Source: Armatimonadetes bacterium UBA5352
Lineage (GTDB): Bacteria > Armatimonadota > Zipacnadia > Zipacnadales > UBA5352
Length of the DNA stretch: 41,971 nucleotides
Direction of reading: 5' to 3'
Assembly (NCBI GenBank): GCA_002411015.1
Contig: DHPY01000105.1
Coordinates: 1-41,971, forward strand
Under the pieces are notes generated by a model. It had not been told where the DNA came from, did no database searches, and saw nothing but the letters and a program-made list of their open reading frames with translations. Shown one piece after another: positions 15,656 through 22,046 of the stretch. The translations under genes and the position numbers were made by a program. How positions within the stretch are numbered: the first letter of the stretch is position 1; every line of letters starts with the position of its first letter.

Positions 15656-18571
15656 ATGCTGACGTTGCTCGCAATCCTCCCGATAGTCGTGCTGATCGTT
15701 GATCTGGTCGTCTTCCGGCGCAATATCCTGGTCACTGCCGCGGCCGTGGTGGTGCTCACGGTCGCCATCGCCCTCGGGTTGTGGCGGATCACCCCGCTGC
15801 TTGTGCCCGCTTCGTTCGCCAAGGGCGCGCTGGTGGCGCTGGACATCTGCGTCATCATCTTCGGCGCACTGGTCTTCCTGAACCTTCTGCGGTCGCTCGG
15901 TGTGATAGGCGCAATCGAGTACCACCTGGGGCGCGTGTCGGCCGACTCGCGCGTGCAACTGATCCTCCTGGCGTGGCTCTTCGGCAGCCTCATCGAAGGC
16001 TCGGCGGGCTTCGGAACGCCTGCCGTGATCGTTGTCCCGCTGCTCGTCTACATCGGCTACCCGCCGGTCTTCGCGGTCACCGCGGCGCTGGTCGGGAACT
16101 CCGTGAACTGTGCCTTCGGCGCGGTGGGTACGCCGCCCCGCATTGGGTTCGGCCCACTCCTGACCCCGCAGGTCATCGAGGCCACCGCCACCATGGGCGC
16201 GATCATCTGCGTCTTCGTGCCGGTGATCCTGCTCGGGATGATGACCGCGCGGTTGCGGGAGGACCGGCACTTCTTCCTCGACGCGCTCCCCTTCGCGCTC
16301 TTCTCCGGCATCGCGATGGCAGTGCCGTACTATCTTGCGAGCTTCATTGGCGTCGAGTTCCCCTCGATCATCGGCCCGATCGTGGCGATGGGCCTGGTGC
16401 TGGTCGCGCGGAGGCTGGGCGTGCTGATGCCGCGCAATGTGCATGCGATCAAGGAGCGTGCGCTTGAGCCGCCGGAGCGCGGTGTAGCCGACATCGTGCT
16501 GCCCTACGCCCTGCTGCTGGCGGCGCTGGTGGCTGCGAGGTACCTGCTGCCCGCGATCGCCTTCCCGATCTTCGCGGGTCTCGAGCACTCCCTGAACCTC
16601 TTCAACCCCGGGCTGGTGCTGCTGTTCGTCTCAGCGCTGCTTGTGCTCTGGTACCGCGTGCCGGGGGAGACGGCGCGCGAGGTTGCCGGCGCCTCCGTGA
16701 AGTCGCTGCTCCGGCCGGGGCTGACGATCTTCTTCATCGTCGCGGTCATGCAGATCATGATCAACTCCGGGGAGAACGCGCGCGACCTTGACAGCATGCT
16801 CTTCCATGCCTTCGCCAACATCCGCAACGCCGCGCTCCCAGCGATCGCGCCGCTGCTGGGAGCCTTCGGCGCGTTCGTGACCGGCAGCGTGACCGTCTCG
16901 AACCTCACCTTCGCGGTCGCGCAGGCCTCGGCGGCGGAGGCTGTGGGCTACCCGGTCGTGGTGATCCTCGCGCTGCAGATCATCGGCGCCACCGGCGGGA
17001 ACACGATCTCGATCCCGAACATCATGGCAGCCCAGGCGGCCGGCGACATGGCAGGCAACGAGAACGAGATCCTCCGCGCGATCCTGCCGTGGGTCTCGAT
17101 CTACCTGCTGCTCGTCATCGCGCTCGGACTACTCGCGTTGAAGGTGGTGGGGGGTAGCGCGTGGAAGCATGCGGGCGAATCTCAGAAGAAGATGCCGTCA
17201 GGGAGGCGGACCGCAGTGAGACGAACATTGATAGCTGCTACTCTCTTTCTCAGCCTGGCTCAAGTCGTCTGTGCACAGGGATGGGAGACCTTCTTTTCGG
17301 CCGATGGCAGCTTCTCGCTTCAGTACCCTGCCGGCTGGCAGGTGACCGAGCAGCCATCGGCTGTGGTGATAGCGTCCGGCGATGGGCGGGAGATCGTCCT
17401 CCTCTCCGTGCCGTATGACGCGGGCGAAAGCGCCAGAGAGCACGCGGAGCGGATGGTCGGGCTGCTTCAGGCTGGAAACGCCGGCCTGGCGGCGACAAAC
17501 TGGGAGTCGAGTGACGATGGCGCCGCCGCATCCTTCGAGCTCAGATACGCGGAGAACGGCACTGGCTACCGCAGCGACGCCATCGTCGTGAAGGATGTGG
17601 CCGCCGGGCAGGCGCTCTGGTTCTCCTACTCGGCGCCCATCGACGGCTACGACCAGGCCACCGCGGTCGCGATCCTGCAGACAGTGATTGCCTCGCTGGG
17701 CCCCGGTGGCGGCGCGCAGGCGGGCGCGGAGGTGGATCTGTCTGCGCTCGCGCCTGAGGAGCGCCGGATCATCGATGGCTTCCTGTTCACGCTGGAGTTC
17801 TCACTCGGCCAGCCGCTCGATTTGCAGAGCGAGCAGCTTGTGGCACGGGAGCTTGTGCGCGGCTGGCAGGCCGGGACATCCTCGGCCGAGGATCTGTCCA
17901 TGTACCCCGCGCTCGTAAAGCAGATCATGTCCCTTGGTCAGGCCGATCTCGATGAACTGCAGAAGGACCTGCATGGGGTGCTGGTCGACTGGCTGAACGA
18001 ATCGGCGCCGAGCGACATGGTGGTGGGGCTGCTGCAGGAGCGCCTTCAGGCGGGCCAGCAGGTGGTCGCCGAGGACGAGCCCGCGCTCACCGCGGTCGCC
18101 GCGCAGGCATACGCGGAGATGTTCGCGTTCTCTGAGCTGCTCTACCGGAATCCTGAGGCGGCCGTCGCCGATGTGCAGAGCGATGTGGTAGCGGAGATCA
18201 GGGGCCAGCTTGTGACCGCGTGGCCGGCGCTCACCGCTGACCAGCGCTCCAAGATCCTCAGCGCTCCGGGACTCTGGGGCGTCCTGCGCCACGCGCTGCT
18301 GCTGGGTGAGGGCGAGCAGCCTCAGCAGGCCCGCGCGATCATCGCGGGGCTGATCGAAGTCCCCGCCGGGGAGGCCGAGGCGCCGGCGCCGACCGAGAAC
18401 GGTCAGGTCGCGGCTCCCGCTGGCGGAGGTGGCGAGATGACCGAAGAGGAGGCGCGCGATGAGTTGACGCGCCGCTACCTCTGCGGTGAGACGCTGCGGC
18501 AGACGCAGCGGCAGGCCTTCAACACCTGGCGCTGGTCCATGGGCTACTGCCGAGGCCCGATGGGCTTCTGA
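15656..18571 (+). CDS. L-lactate permease (LctP) family transporter reading into a secreted PsbP-like protein
   Basis: One open frame with two parts. Residues 1 to about 505 are an LctP-family transporter (TC 2.A.14), with a dozen or more hydrophobic segments and the family motif GSLIEGSAGFGTPAVI near 114-129. Close to the membrane end, QIIGATGGNTISIPNI is also typical. It should import lactate or glycolate with protons. No stop follows the last helix; the frame crosses a short basic linker and enters a protein with its own signal peptide (from GTG 17216). The signal peptide could act as one extra membrane helix and display the second protein outside, or the second part may be translated separately. 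A lost stop codon or assembly error is the main alternative. An in-frame ATG also exists at 15593. Confidence 0.75.
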   Translation: MLTLLAILPIVVLIVDLVVFRRNILVTAAAVVVLTVAIALGLWRITPLLVPASFAKGALVALDICVIIFGALVFLNLLRSLGVIGAIEYHLGRVSADSRVQLILLAWLFGSLIEGSAGFGTPAVIVVPLLVYIGYPPVFAVTAALVGNSVNCAFGAVGTPPRIGFGPLLTPQVIEATATMGAIICVFVPVILLGMMTARLREDRHFFLDALPFALFSGIAMAVPYYLASFIGVEFPSIIGPIVAMGLVLVARRLGVLMPRNVHAIKERALEPPERGVADIVLPYALLLAALVAARYLLPAIAFPIFAGLEHSLNLFNPGLVLLFVSALLVLWYRVPGETAREVAGASVKSLLRPGLTIFFIVAVMQIMINSGENARDLDSMLFHAFANIRNAALPAIAPLLGAFGAFVTGSVTVSNLTFAVAQASAAEAVGYPVVVILALQIIGATGGNTISIPNIMAAQAAGDMAGNENEILRAILPWVSIYLLLVIALGLLALKVVGGSAWKHAGESQKKMPSGRRTAVRRTLIAATLFLSLAQVVCAQGWETFFSADGSFSLQYPAGWQVTEQPSAVVIASGDGREIVLLSVPYDAGESAREHAERMVGLLQAGNAGLAATNWESSDDGAAASFELRYAENGTGYRSDAIVVKDVAAGQALWFSYSAPIDGYDQATAVAILQTVIASLGPGGGAQAGAEVDLSALAPEERRIIDGFLFTLEFSLGQPLDLQSEQLVARELVRGWQAGTSSAEDLSMYPALVKQIMSLGQADLDELQKDLHGVLVDWLNESAPSDMVVGLLQERLQAGQQVVAEDEPALTAVAAQAYAEMFAFSELLYRNPEAAVADVQSDVVAEIRGQLVTAWPALTADQRSKILSAPGLWGVLRHALLLGEGEQPQQARAIIAGLIEVPAGEAEAPAPTENGQVAAPAGGGGEMTEEEARDELTRRYLCGETLRQTQRQAFNTWRWSMGYCRGPMGF
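17216..18571 (+). CDS. Embedded reading start: exported protein with PsbP-like domain, in frame with permease
   Basis: GTG 17216 has a good ribosome site (GGGAGGCGG eight bases upstream) and begins a clear signal peptide (RRTLIAATLFLSLAQVVCA, cleavage before QGWE). The 451-residue product has a PsbP/Mog1-like segment at about 21-165 (FFSADGSFSLQYPAGWQV, with alternating strands after it). A helical region from 172 to 385 follows, then an Ala/Pro/Gly-rich linker. The C-terminal 35 residues contain two cysteines (YLCGETLRQ and GYCRGPMGF) and are rich in Trp, Arg and Gln. I do not recognise the helical region. This second start could give a free periplasmic protein in addition to, or instead of, the fusion. 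Confidence 0.55.
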   Translation: MRRTLIAATLFLSLAQVVCAQGWETFFSADGSFSLQYPAGWQVTEQPSAVVIASGDGREIVLLSVPYDAGESAREHAERMVGLLQAGNAGLAATNWESSDDGAAASFELRYAENGTGYRSDAIVVKDVAAGQALWFSYSAPIDGYDQATAVAILQTVIASLGPGGGAQAGAEVDLSALAPEERRIIDGFLFTLEFSLGQPLDLQSEQLVARELVRGWQAGTSSAEDLSMYPALVKQIMSLGQADLDELQKDLHGVLVDWLNESAPSDMVVGLLQERLQAGQQVVAEDEPALTAVAAQAYAEMFAFSELLYRNPEAAVADVQSDVVAEIRGQLVTAWPALTADQRSKILSAPGLWGVLRHALLLGEGEQPQQARAIIAGLIEVPAGEAEAPAPTENGQVAAPAGGGGEMTEEEARDELTRRYLCGETLRQTQRQAFNTWRWSMGYCRGPMGF

Positions 18572-18580
18572 GAGCCGATT

Positions 18581-18620
18581 ACGAGGCCGGCCGCAGGCGC
18601 AGTTCAGCGGCCGGCCTTGT
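18581..18620 (+). terminator. 14-bp GC-rich hairpin after the permease frame
   Basis: The arms acgaggccggccgc and gcggccggccttgt pair with one G-T wobble around a 12-base loop. The hairpin begins nine bases after the stop of the permease fusion. No T-run follows. The stop codon of a small minus-strand frame sits inside the loop, so the element could end transcription from both sides. Confidence 0.6.
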
Positions 18621-18726
18621 CGGTGCAGGGCTGAGGCCTCAGCGTCGCCGCACCGACGGCGCCTGCGACGGAGACGCCCGCCGCGAGGAGCATGGCGGGC
18701 TGCAGCGAGCCGAACGCGTCCGCCAT
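18604..18726 (-). CDS. Small hypothetical membrane peptide, 40 residues
   Basis: A 40-residue frame with one hydrophobic Ala/Val/Gly-rich segment (AMLLAAGVSVAGAVGAATL, residues 11-29) and a short polar tail containing a single cysteine (PCTDKAGR). GGGAG lies ten bases before ATG 18726. It is transcribed away from the ArsR-rhodanese gene, and the region between them carries the palindromic operator. If real, it may belong to the same regulon. Evidence is only the ribosome site, the membrane-like composition and the position, so it may be chance. Confidence 0.3.
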   Translation of the reverse strand: MADAFGSLQPAMLLAAGVSVAGAVGAATLRPQPCTDKAGR

Positions 18727-18824
18727 CGCTTCAACTCCCTGTCCTGCAGCGGAGCGCTTCTGATCAGTGGCACAGATTGGCCGCCCTGGAGACGCTCTCC
18801 TTCCCGATCCCCCGATTTGCAGAT

Positions 18825-18841
18825 TGGCCTTGACAAGGCCA
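18825..18841. promoter_or_regulatory. 17-bp perfect palindrome (TGGCCTTGACAAGGCCA) over the -35 box
   Basis: Two 8-base arms pair perfectly around a central A, and the -35 hexamer TTGACA lies inside. This geometry fits a repressor operator. The first gene downstream encodes an ArsR-type regulator, the obvious candidate to bind it, though the sequence is not the AT-rich ArsR consensus. Confidence 0.55.
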
Positions 18842-18858
18842 GGCATATACCATATTAT
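18830..18858 (+). promoter_or_regulatory. Near-consensus sigma-70 promoter of the ArsR-rhodanese operon
   Basis: The -35 is a perfect TTGACA (18830-18835), then a 17-base spacer, then TATTAT (18853-18858). It is the best housekeeping promoter in the window and sits in an AT-rich island. Transcription should begin near 18865, about 30 bases before the ATG, leaving room for the AAGGAG ribosome site. Confidence 0.75.
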
Positions 18859-18867
18859 ACTGCTTGA

Positions 18868-18882
18868 TTGAATACTTGAATA
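18868..18882 (+). promoter_or_regulatory. TTGAATA direct repeat in the operon leader
   Basis: TTGAATA occurs twice in a row with one base between copies (18868-18874 and 18876-18882), just downstream of the -10. AT-rich TTGAAT/ATTCAA elements near the start site are typical of ArsR/SmtB operators, so this is a second candidate binding site. It also overlaps the ribosome-site region, so binding would block both steps. Confidence 0.4.
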
Positions 18883-18894
18883 AGGAGCGAGACG

Positions 18895-19575
18895 ATGAGG
18901 CCATGCGAGGCAGGCGGTGACGGCGCCGTCTATGAGCAAGTTGCGCGGATCGGGAAGGCCATCTCAGCGCCGACCCGGCTGCAACTGCTCCATCTCCTCT
19001 GCCACGCGCCACGAACGGTGCAGGTGCTGGCCGATGAGGCCGGCCTGAGCGTCGCCAACGCTTCGGCGCACCTGCACGCGCTGCGTGAAGCCCGGCTGGT
19101 GGAGAGCGAGAAGGACGGTTTGTATGTCACCTACCGGATCGCCGACGAGAGCGTGGGCCGCTTCCTGATGGCACTGCGAGAGTTTGCTGAGAGCCGCCTG
19201 CTGGAGTTCGACCGTTTCGCCGAAGCGATGGCGGCTGTTACCGAGGGCGTCGAGGCGCTCGGTTCGCGGGAGCTGGCGCGGCGCCGGGAGACGGAGGAGT
19301 TGGTGGTGCTTGACCTCCGCCCGGCGGAGGAGTACGCATCGGGGCATATCCCCGGCGCGATCTCAATCCCGGCGCGTGAGCTTGAGGCGCGCATCGATGA
19401 GCTGCCGCGCGACAGGCCGCTCGTCGCCTACTGCCGCGGGCCATACTGCTCGACGGCGGCGCAGGCGGTGCGGACACTCCGCGAGCGAGGGTTCAATGTG
19501 CGGCGGATGGAGGACAGTGTGCTGGAGTGGGCGGCGGCAGGAATGCCGGTAGCAGCGGGGCTTGAAGAGATCTGA
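18895..19575 (+). CDS. ArsR-family transcriptional regulator fused to rhodanese domain
   Basis: A 226-residue fusion. Residues 11-95 are an ArsR winged helix-turn-helix (recognition region LSVANASAHLHALREARLV, 51-69). Residues 134-222 are a rhodanese domain with the active-site loop CRGPYC (C180 nucleophile, C185 as a possible disulfide or persulfide partner). This architecture is known, and its rhodanese part is thought to sense reactive sulfur through C180. The start at ATG 18895 follows AAGGAGCGAGACG. It is first in a three-gene unit with a membrane polyferredoxin and a tiny exported peptide. Autoregulation through the palindrome or the TTGAATA repeats is inferred from position. Confidence 0.9.
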   Translation: MRPCEAGGDGAVYEQVARIGKAISAPTRLQLLHLLCHAPRTVQVLADEAGLSVANASAHLHALREARLVESEKDGLYVTYRIADESVGRFLMALREFAESRLLEFDRFAEAMAAVTEGVEALGSRELARRRETEELVVLDLRPAEEYASGHIPGAISIPARELEARIDELPRDRPLVAYCRGPYCSTAAQAVRTLRERGFNVRRMEDSVLEWAAAGMPVAAGLEEI

Positions 19576-19606
19576 AGACGCGAGACCATCTGAGGAGTGA
19601 GGGCGT

Positions 19607-20293
19607 ATGAGCTGTGAGAGCGGATGTAGCATTCAGCAGCAGAGCCAGAAGCGGACTCTGCGCTGGGTGATGAGCGGGGTGTTTGTCGCGCTGCTGGTTG
19701 CAGGCTGGTTCGTCCCGTGGTTCGGCTACTTCATCCCGGTCTGCATGGTCGGCGGGCTCTCGGTGGCGTTCTTCGCGGGCCGCAAGTGGTGCGACTGGTG
19801 GTGCGGCCGTGGCAGCTTCCTGGAGAACGTGGTCGGCGCAGTCTCTTCGCGGCGCCGGATCCCGAGCTTCTTGCGCAGCACGGCCTTCCGCGTGGCGATC
19901 ATGGCGGTGCTCTTCGGGATGTTCGGCACACGGATCGCGCTGATGTGGGGCGAGTGGGCGGCGCTCGGCGGGTTCTTCGTGACCTTCCTGACCGCCACCA
20001 CCGTGGTCGCGACCGCCCTCGGGATCATCTTCGAGCCGCGCGCGTGGTGTGCCTTCTGCCCGATCGGCACGCTCTCCAAGTGGGCGGGCGCCGGCAAGAG
20101 GCCATTGCTGATCAGCGACGCCTGCCGGGGCTGCCGGGTCTGCGAGAAAGCCTGCCCGATGGGTATAGAGATCGCCTCCTACGCCGACCAGGGCATCGTG
20201 GCGAACGCCGACTGCATCAAGTGTGGCGCCTGCATCGCGAAGTGCCCGACCGGTGTCTTGAGCTTCGAGAGCACCACCGACCAGGCCGCGTAA
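19607..20293 (+). CDS. Membrane polyferredoxin (NapH/CcoG-like 4Fe-4S protein)
   Basis: A 228-residue protein with four to five membrane helices (about 20-57 and 92-142) and four cysteine clusters. Two are paired cysteines at membrane edges: KWCDWWCGRG (C62, C66) and AWCAFCPIG (C148, C151). The other two are classical [4Fe-4S] motifs near the C-terminus: CRGCRVCEKACP (173-184) and CIKCGACIAKCP (203-214). The N-terminus MSCESGCS has two more cysteines. Proteins of this kind (NapH, NosR, RdxA/CcoG) pass electrons between the quinone pool or cytoplasm and periplasmic or metal-handling partners. ATG 19607 follows GAGGAGTGAGGGCGT, 31 bases after the regulator gene. No redox partner enzyme is next to it, which makes the following peptide gene notable. 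Confidence 0.85.
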   Translation: MSCESGCSIQQQSQKRTLRWVMSGVFVALLVAGWFVPWFGYFIPVCMVGGLSVAFFAGRKWCDWWCGRGSFLENVVGAVSSRRRIPSFLRSTAFRVAIMAVLFGMFGTRIALMWGEWAALGGFFVTFLTATTVVATALGIIFEPRAWCAFCPIGTLSKWAGAGKRPLLISDACRGCRVCEKACPMGIEIASYADQGIVANADCIKCGACIAKCPTGVLSFESTTDQAA

Positions 20294-20364
20294 GCCCAGT
20301 ATTGACACCTCCACGGGCAACTCAACCTCCGGGCGGCCCGTTCGCATGAGCAGGAGAGATCACC

Positions 20365-20472
20365 ATGGGACGAACCGCCGCAACCCTATCTCTTCTGGCG
20401 CTCGGCTTGAGCGCCGCACACGCCACACCGTGGTTCACGCAGGACTACGGTGGCGGCTATTGGGTCTTCTGA
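20365..20472 (+). CDS. Tiny exported peptide, 35 residues with signal sequence
   Basis: The frame has a textbook ribosome site (AGGAGAGATCACC directly before ATG 20365). It encodes a clean signal peptide of 20 residues ending AAHA, and a mature part of only 15 residues, TPWFTQDYGGGYWVF. Seven of those fifteen are aromatic, with a central GGG and no cysteine. It lies 71 bases after the polyferredoxin gene and directly before a strong hairpin terminator, so it should be the last gene of the ArsR-rhodanese operon. I do not recognise it. It could be a substrate for redox modification, a small subunit, or a signalling peptide. The chance that it is not a gene is reduced by the ribosome site, signal peptide and terminator placement. 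Confidence 0.6.
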   Translation: MGRTAATLSLLALGLSAAHATPWFTQDYGGGYWVF

Positions 20473-20488
20473 TGACGCAGGCGAGCTC

Positions 20489-20525
20489 AGCAGGGGCCGC
20501 CCGGTTTCTCCGGGCGGCTCCTGCT
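20489..20525. terminator. 16-bp hairpin terminator between convergent genes
   Basis: The arms agcaggggccgcccgg (20489-20504) and ccgggcggctcctgct (20510-20525) pair with one G-T wobble around a five-base loop. It follows the tiny peptide stop by 16 bases and ends four bases before the GH29 stop on the other strand, so it can serve both operons. Confidence 0.75.
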
Positions 20526-20529
20526 GCTG

Positions 20530-21837
20530 TCAGCTCCTCACCCACTCGCGCCATACCCGCATATCGTAGTCGCCACCGTGCAGGCGATAGCGCCCCCACT
20601 CGGTCGCCCGTGGCTCTCCGTCGCAGTCCACTGCGAGGATCGTGATGTCCGGGTCCGGCGGAAGTTCAGGAAGTCCGCGCAGCCAGATGTGGTCACCGCC
20701 GCGCTCGATCGTTACCTCGATGTCGTGGCGCCCGAGGACGCGCACACCTCGGATCTCGTTCGCCAGCCCCGCGAAGTGGAAGCTCTCGCCCTGCCAGTAC
20801 TTCACCCAGAGGTAGAGCGTCTCGTCCCTCATCGTCATGTCGCCGAATGTGAGGTACTCGAAGAGCCCGTTCGCGCCGGTGCAGCCGTAGATCGCCTCGG
20901 CGTTGCGCTCGGTGAAGCGCCCGAGGCCCTCAAGCTGCTCACGCGCGCGTTGCGGGAAGGCCCCATCGCCCATCGGTCCGAAGTTCAGCAGCAGGTTCGC
21001 GCCCTGCCCGAGCGCTTCGGCGAGCAGGTAGATCAGCTCCGTGGCGGTCTTGTAGTGATGATCGTGCTTCACATAGCCCCACCAGCGATGCTGGTTGATC
21101 TCGCAGACTTCCCACGGCACCGGCACGGTCGAGGCGACGATGCGGCGCTCGCTCGAGGCGATGTACCCTGGCCGCTCATTGCGCGCAAATGGGCTGTCGG
21201 GGAACTGCGCCGGCGCGCCATGCAGCCGGTCGCCGGTGATCATGCACTCTGGCTGCAGCTCGCGGATGATGTCGTCTATCTCCACCGGCCGCCACAGGTC
21301 GTGTAGCGGCCAGCGGCCATCGAACCACATGAGGTCGATCTTCCCGTAGTTGCTGCACAGCGCCCGCACGTCATCGTGTATCTTCCGGACGAGGCGCTGG
21401 AGCTCGCCCGGATCGGCGTCCGGGCCGTCGAACATCACCGGGAATGACCAGTCCTGCAGCGAGTAGTAGATCCCCACGGGCATGCCCGCAGCGCGACAGC
21501 CCTCCACGTACTCGGCGACCAGATCACGACCGGGTGCGGTGCGCGGCGCGCACAACTCCCACCCCGGCGAGTCGAAGAGACAGTAGCCATCGTGGTGCTT
21601 GCTCGTCAGGACCACGTAGCGCATCCCGGCGTCGCGCGCCATCCGCGCCCACTCGTGCGCATCGTAGTTCGGCGCGGTGAAGCGCTCCGCGAGGCGCCGG
21701 TACTCGCTCGGCTTGAGGCGCCCGCGAAGGAGCACCTGCTCGCCGATGCCCAGCAGCGAGTAGAGGCCCCAGTGCACGAACATCCCGAACTTCGCCTCGT
21801 TGAACCACGCGTAGGGGCCGGTCTTCGTCTCGGACAC
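20530..21837 (-). CDS. Alpha-L-fucosidase, GH29 family
   Basis: A 435-residue GH29 enzyme that should remove alpha-linked L-fucose with retention of configuration. Family landmarks are WFNEAKFGMFVHWGLYS (11-27), the SKHHDGYCLFDS block (79-90) with the active-site histidine pair, and KIDLMWFDGRW (166-176), where D173 is the expected nucleophile. The C-terminal 90 residues form a beta-sandwich ending in a Trp/Arg-rich tail. There is no signal peptide, so it acts inside the cell or leaks out. GTG 21837 with GGGGAG nine bases upstream is preferred over a much longer open frame that overlaps the preceding genes. It follows a DUF4838 gene and a 41-codon frame on the same strand, consistent with a fucoside-degradation operon. 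Confidence 0.9.
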   Translation of the reverse strand: MSETKTGPYAWFNEAKFGMFVHWGLYSLLGIGEQVLLRGRLKPSEYRRLAERFTAPNYDAHEWARMARDAGMRYVVLTSKHHDGYCLFDSPGWELCAPRTAPGRDLVAEYVEGCRAAGMPVGIYYSLQDWSFPVMFDGPDADPGELQRLVRKIHDDVRALCSNYGKIDLMWFDGRWPLHDLWRPVEIDDIIRELQPECMITGDRLHGAPAQFPDSPFARNERPGYIASSERRIVASTVPVPWEVCEINQHRWWGYVKHDHHYKTATELIYLLAEALGQGANLLLNFGPMGDGAFPQRAREQLEGLGRFTERNAEAIYGCTGANGLFEYLTFGDMTMRDETLYLWVKYWQGESFHFAGLANEIRGVRVLGRHDIEVTIERGGDHIWLRGLPELPPDPDITILAVDCDGEPRATEWGRYRLHGGDYDMRVWREWVRS

Positions 21838-21871
21838 GCGATGCACTCCCCAGGAATCCAGTCTGATCCTC

Positions 21872-21997
21872 TCAGAATGTGAGATCGGCGACCATCTCAC
21901 GCGGTCCGGCCACGAAGAGGCGGTCGCCGACCCGCAGCGGCTCATGTGGATCAGGCGTGACGAACTCATCCCTGTAGGCCCCGCCGATTGCCGGCAT
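21872..21997 (-). CDS. Small frame resembling the end of an RCK_C/TrkA-C domain
   Basis: A 41-residue frame from ATG 21997. Its sequence reads like a domain end rather than random antisense: the middle, DPHEPLRVGDRLFVAGPREM, matches the pattern L..GD.L.V.G...... of RCK_C domains in potassium-channel regulators. A complete RCK_C domain needs about 70-80 residues, so this is either a fragment, a small unrelated protein, or a coincidence. The frame continues upstream into the end of the DUF4838 gene without an early stop. It ends 35 bases before the fucosidase start. Confidence 0.35.
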   Translation of the reverse strand: MPAIGGAYRDEFVTPDPHEPLRVGDRLFVAGPREMVADLTF

Positions 21998-22046
21998 CCA
22001 CGGAGGCTCATCTCTCTGGCAACGATCCTCTGTCCTGCGCGTAGCG

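Noticed and set aside
17130..17216. A hidden stop between the permease and the PsbP-like protein
   Set aside because: The frame was read through and contains no TAA, TAG or TGA, so the fusion is real in this sequence whatever its cause.
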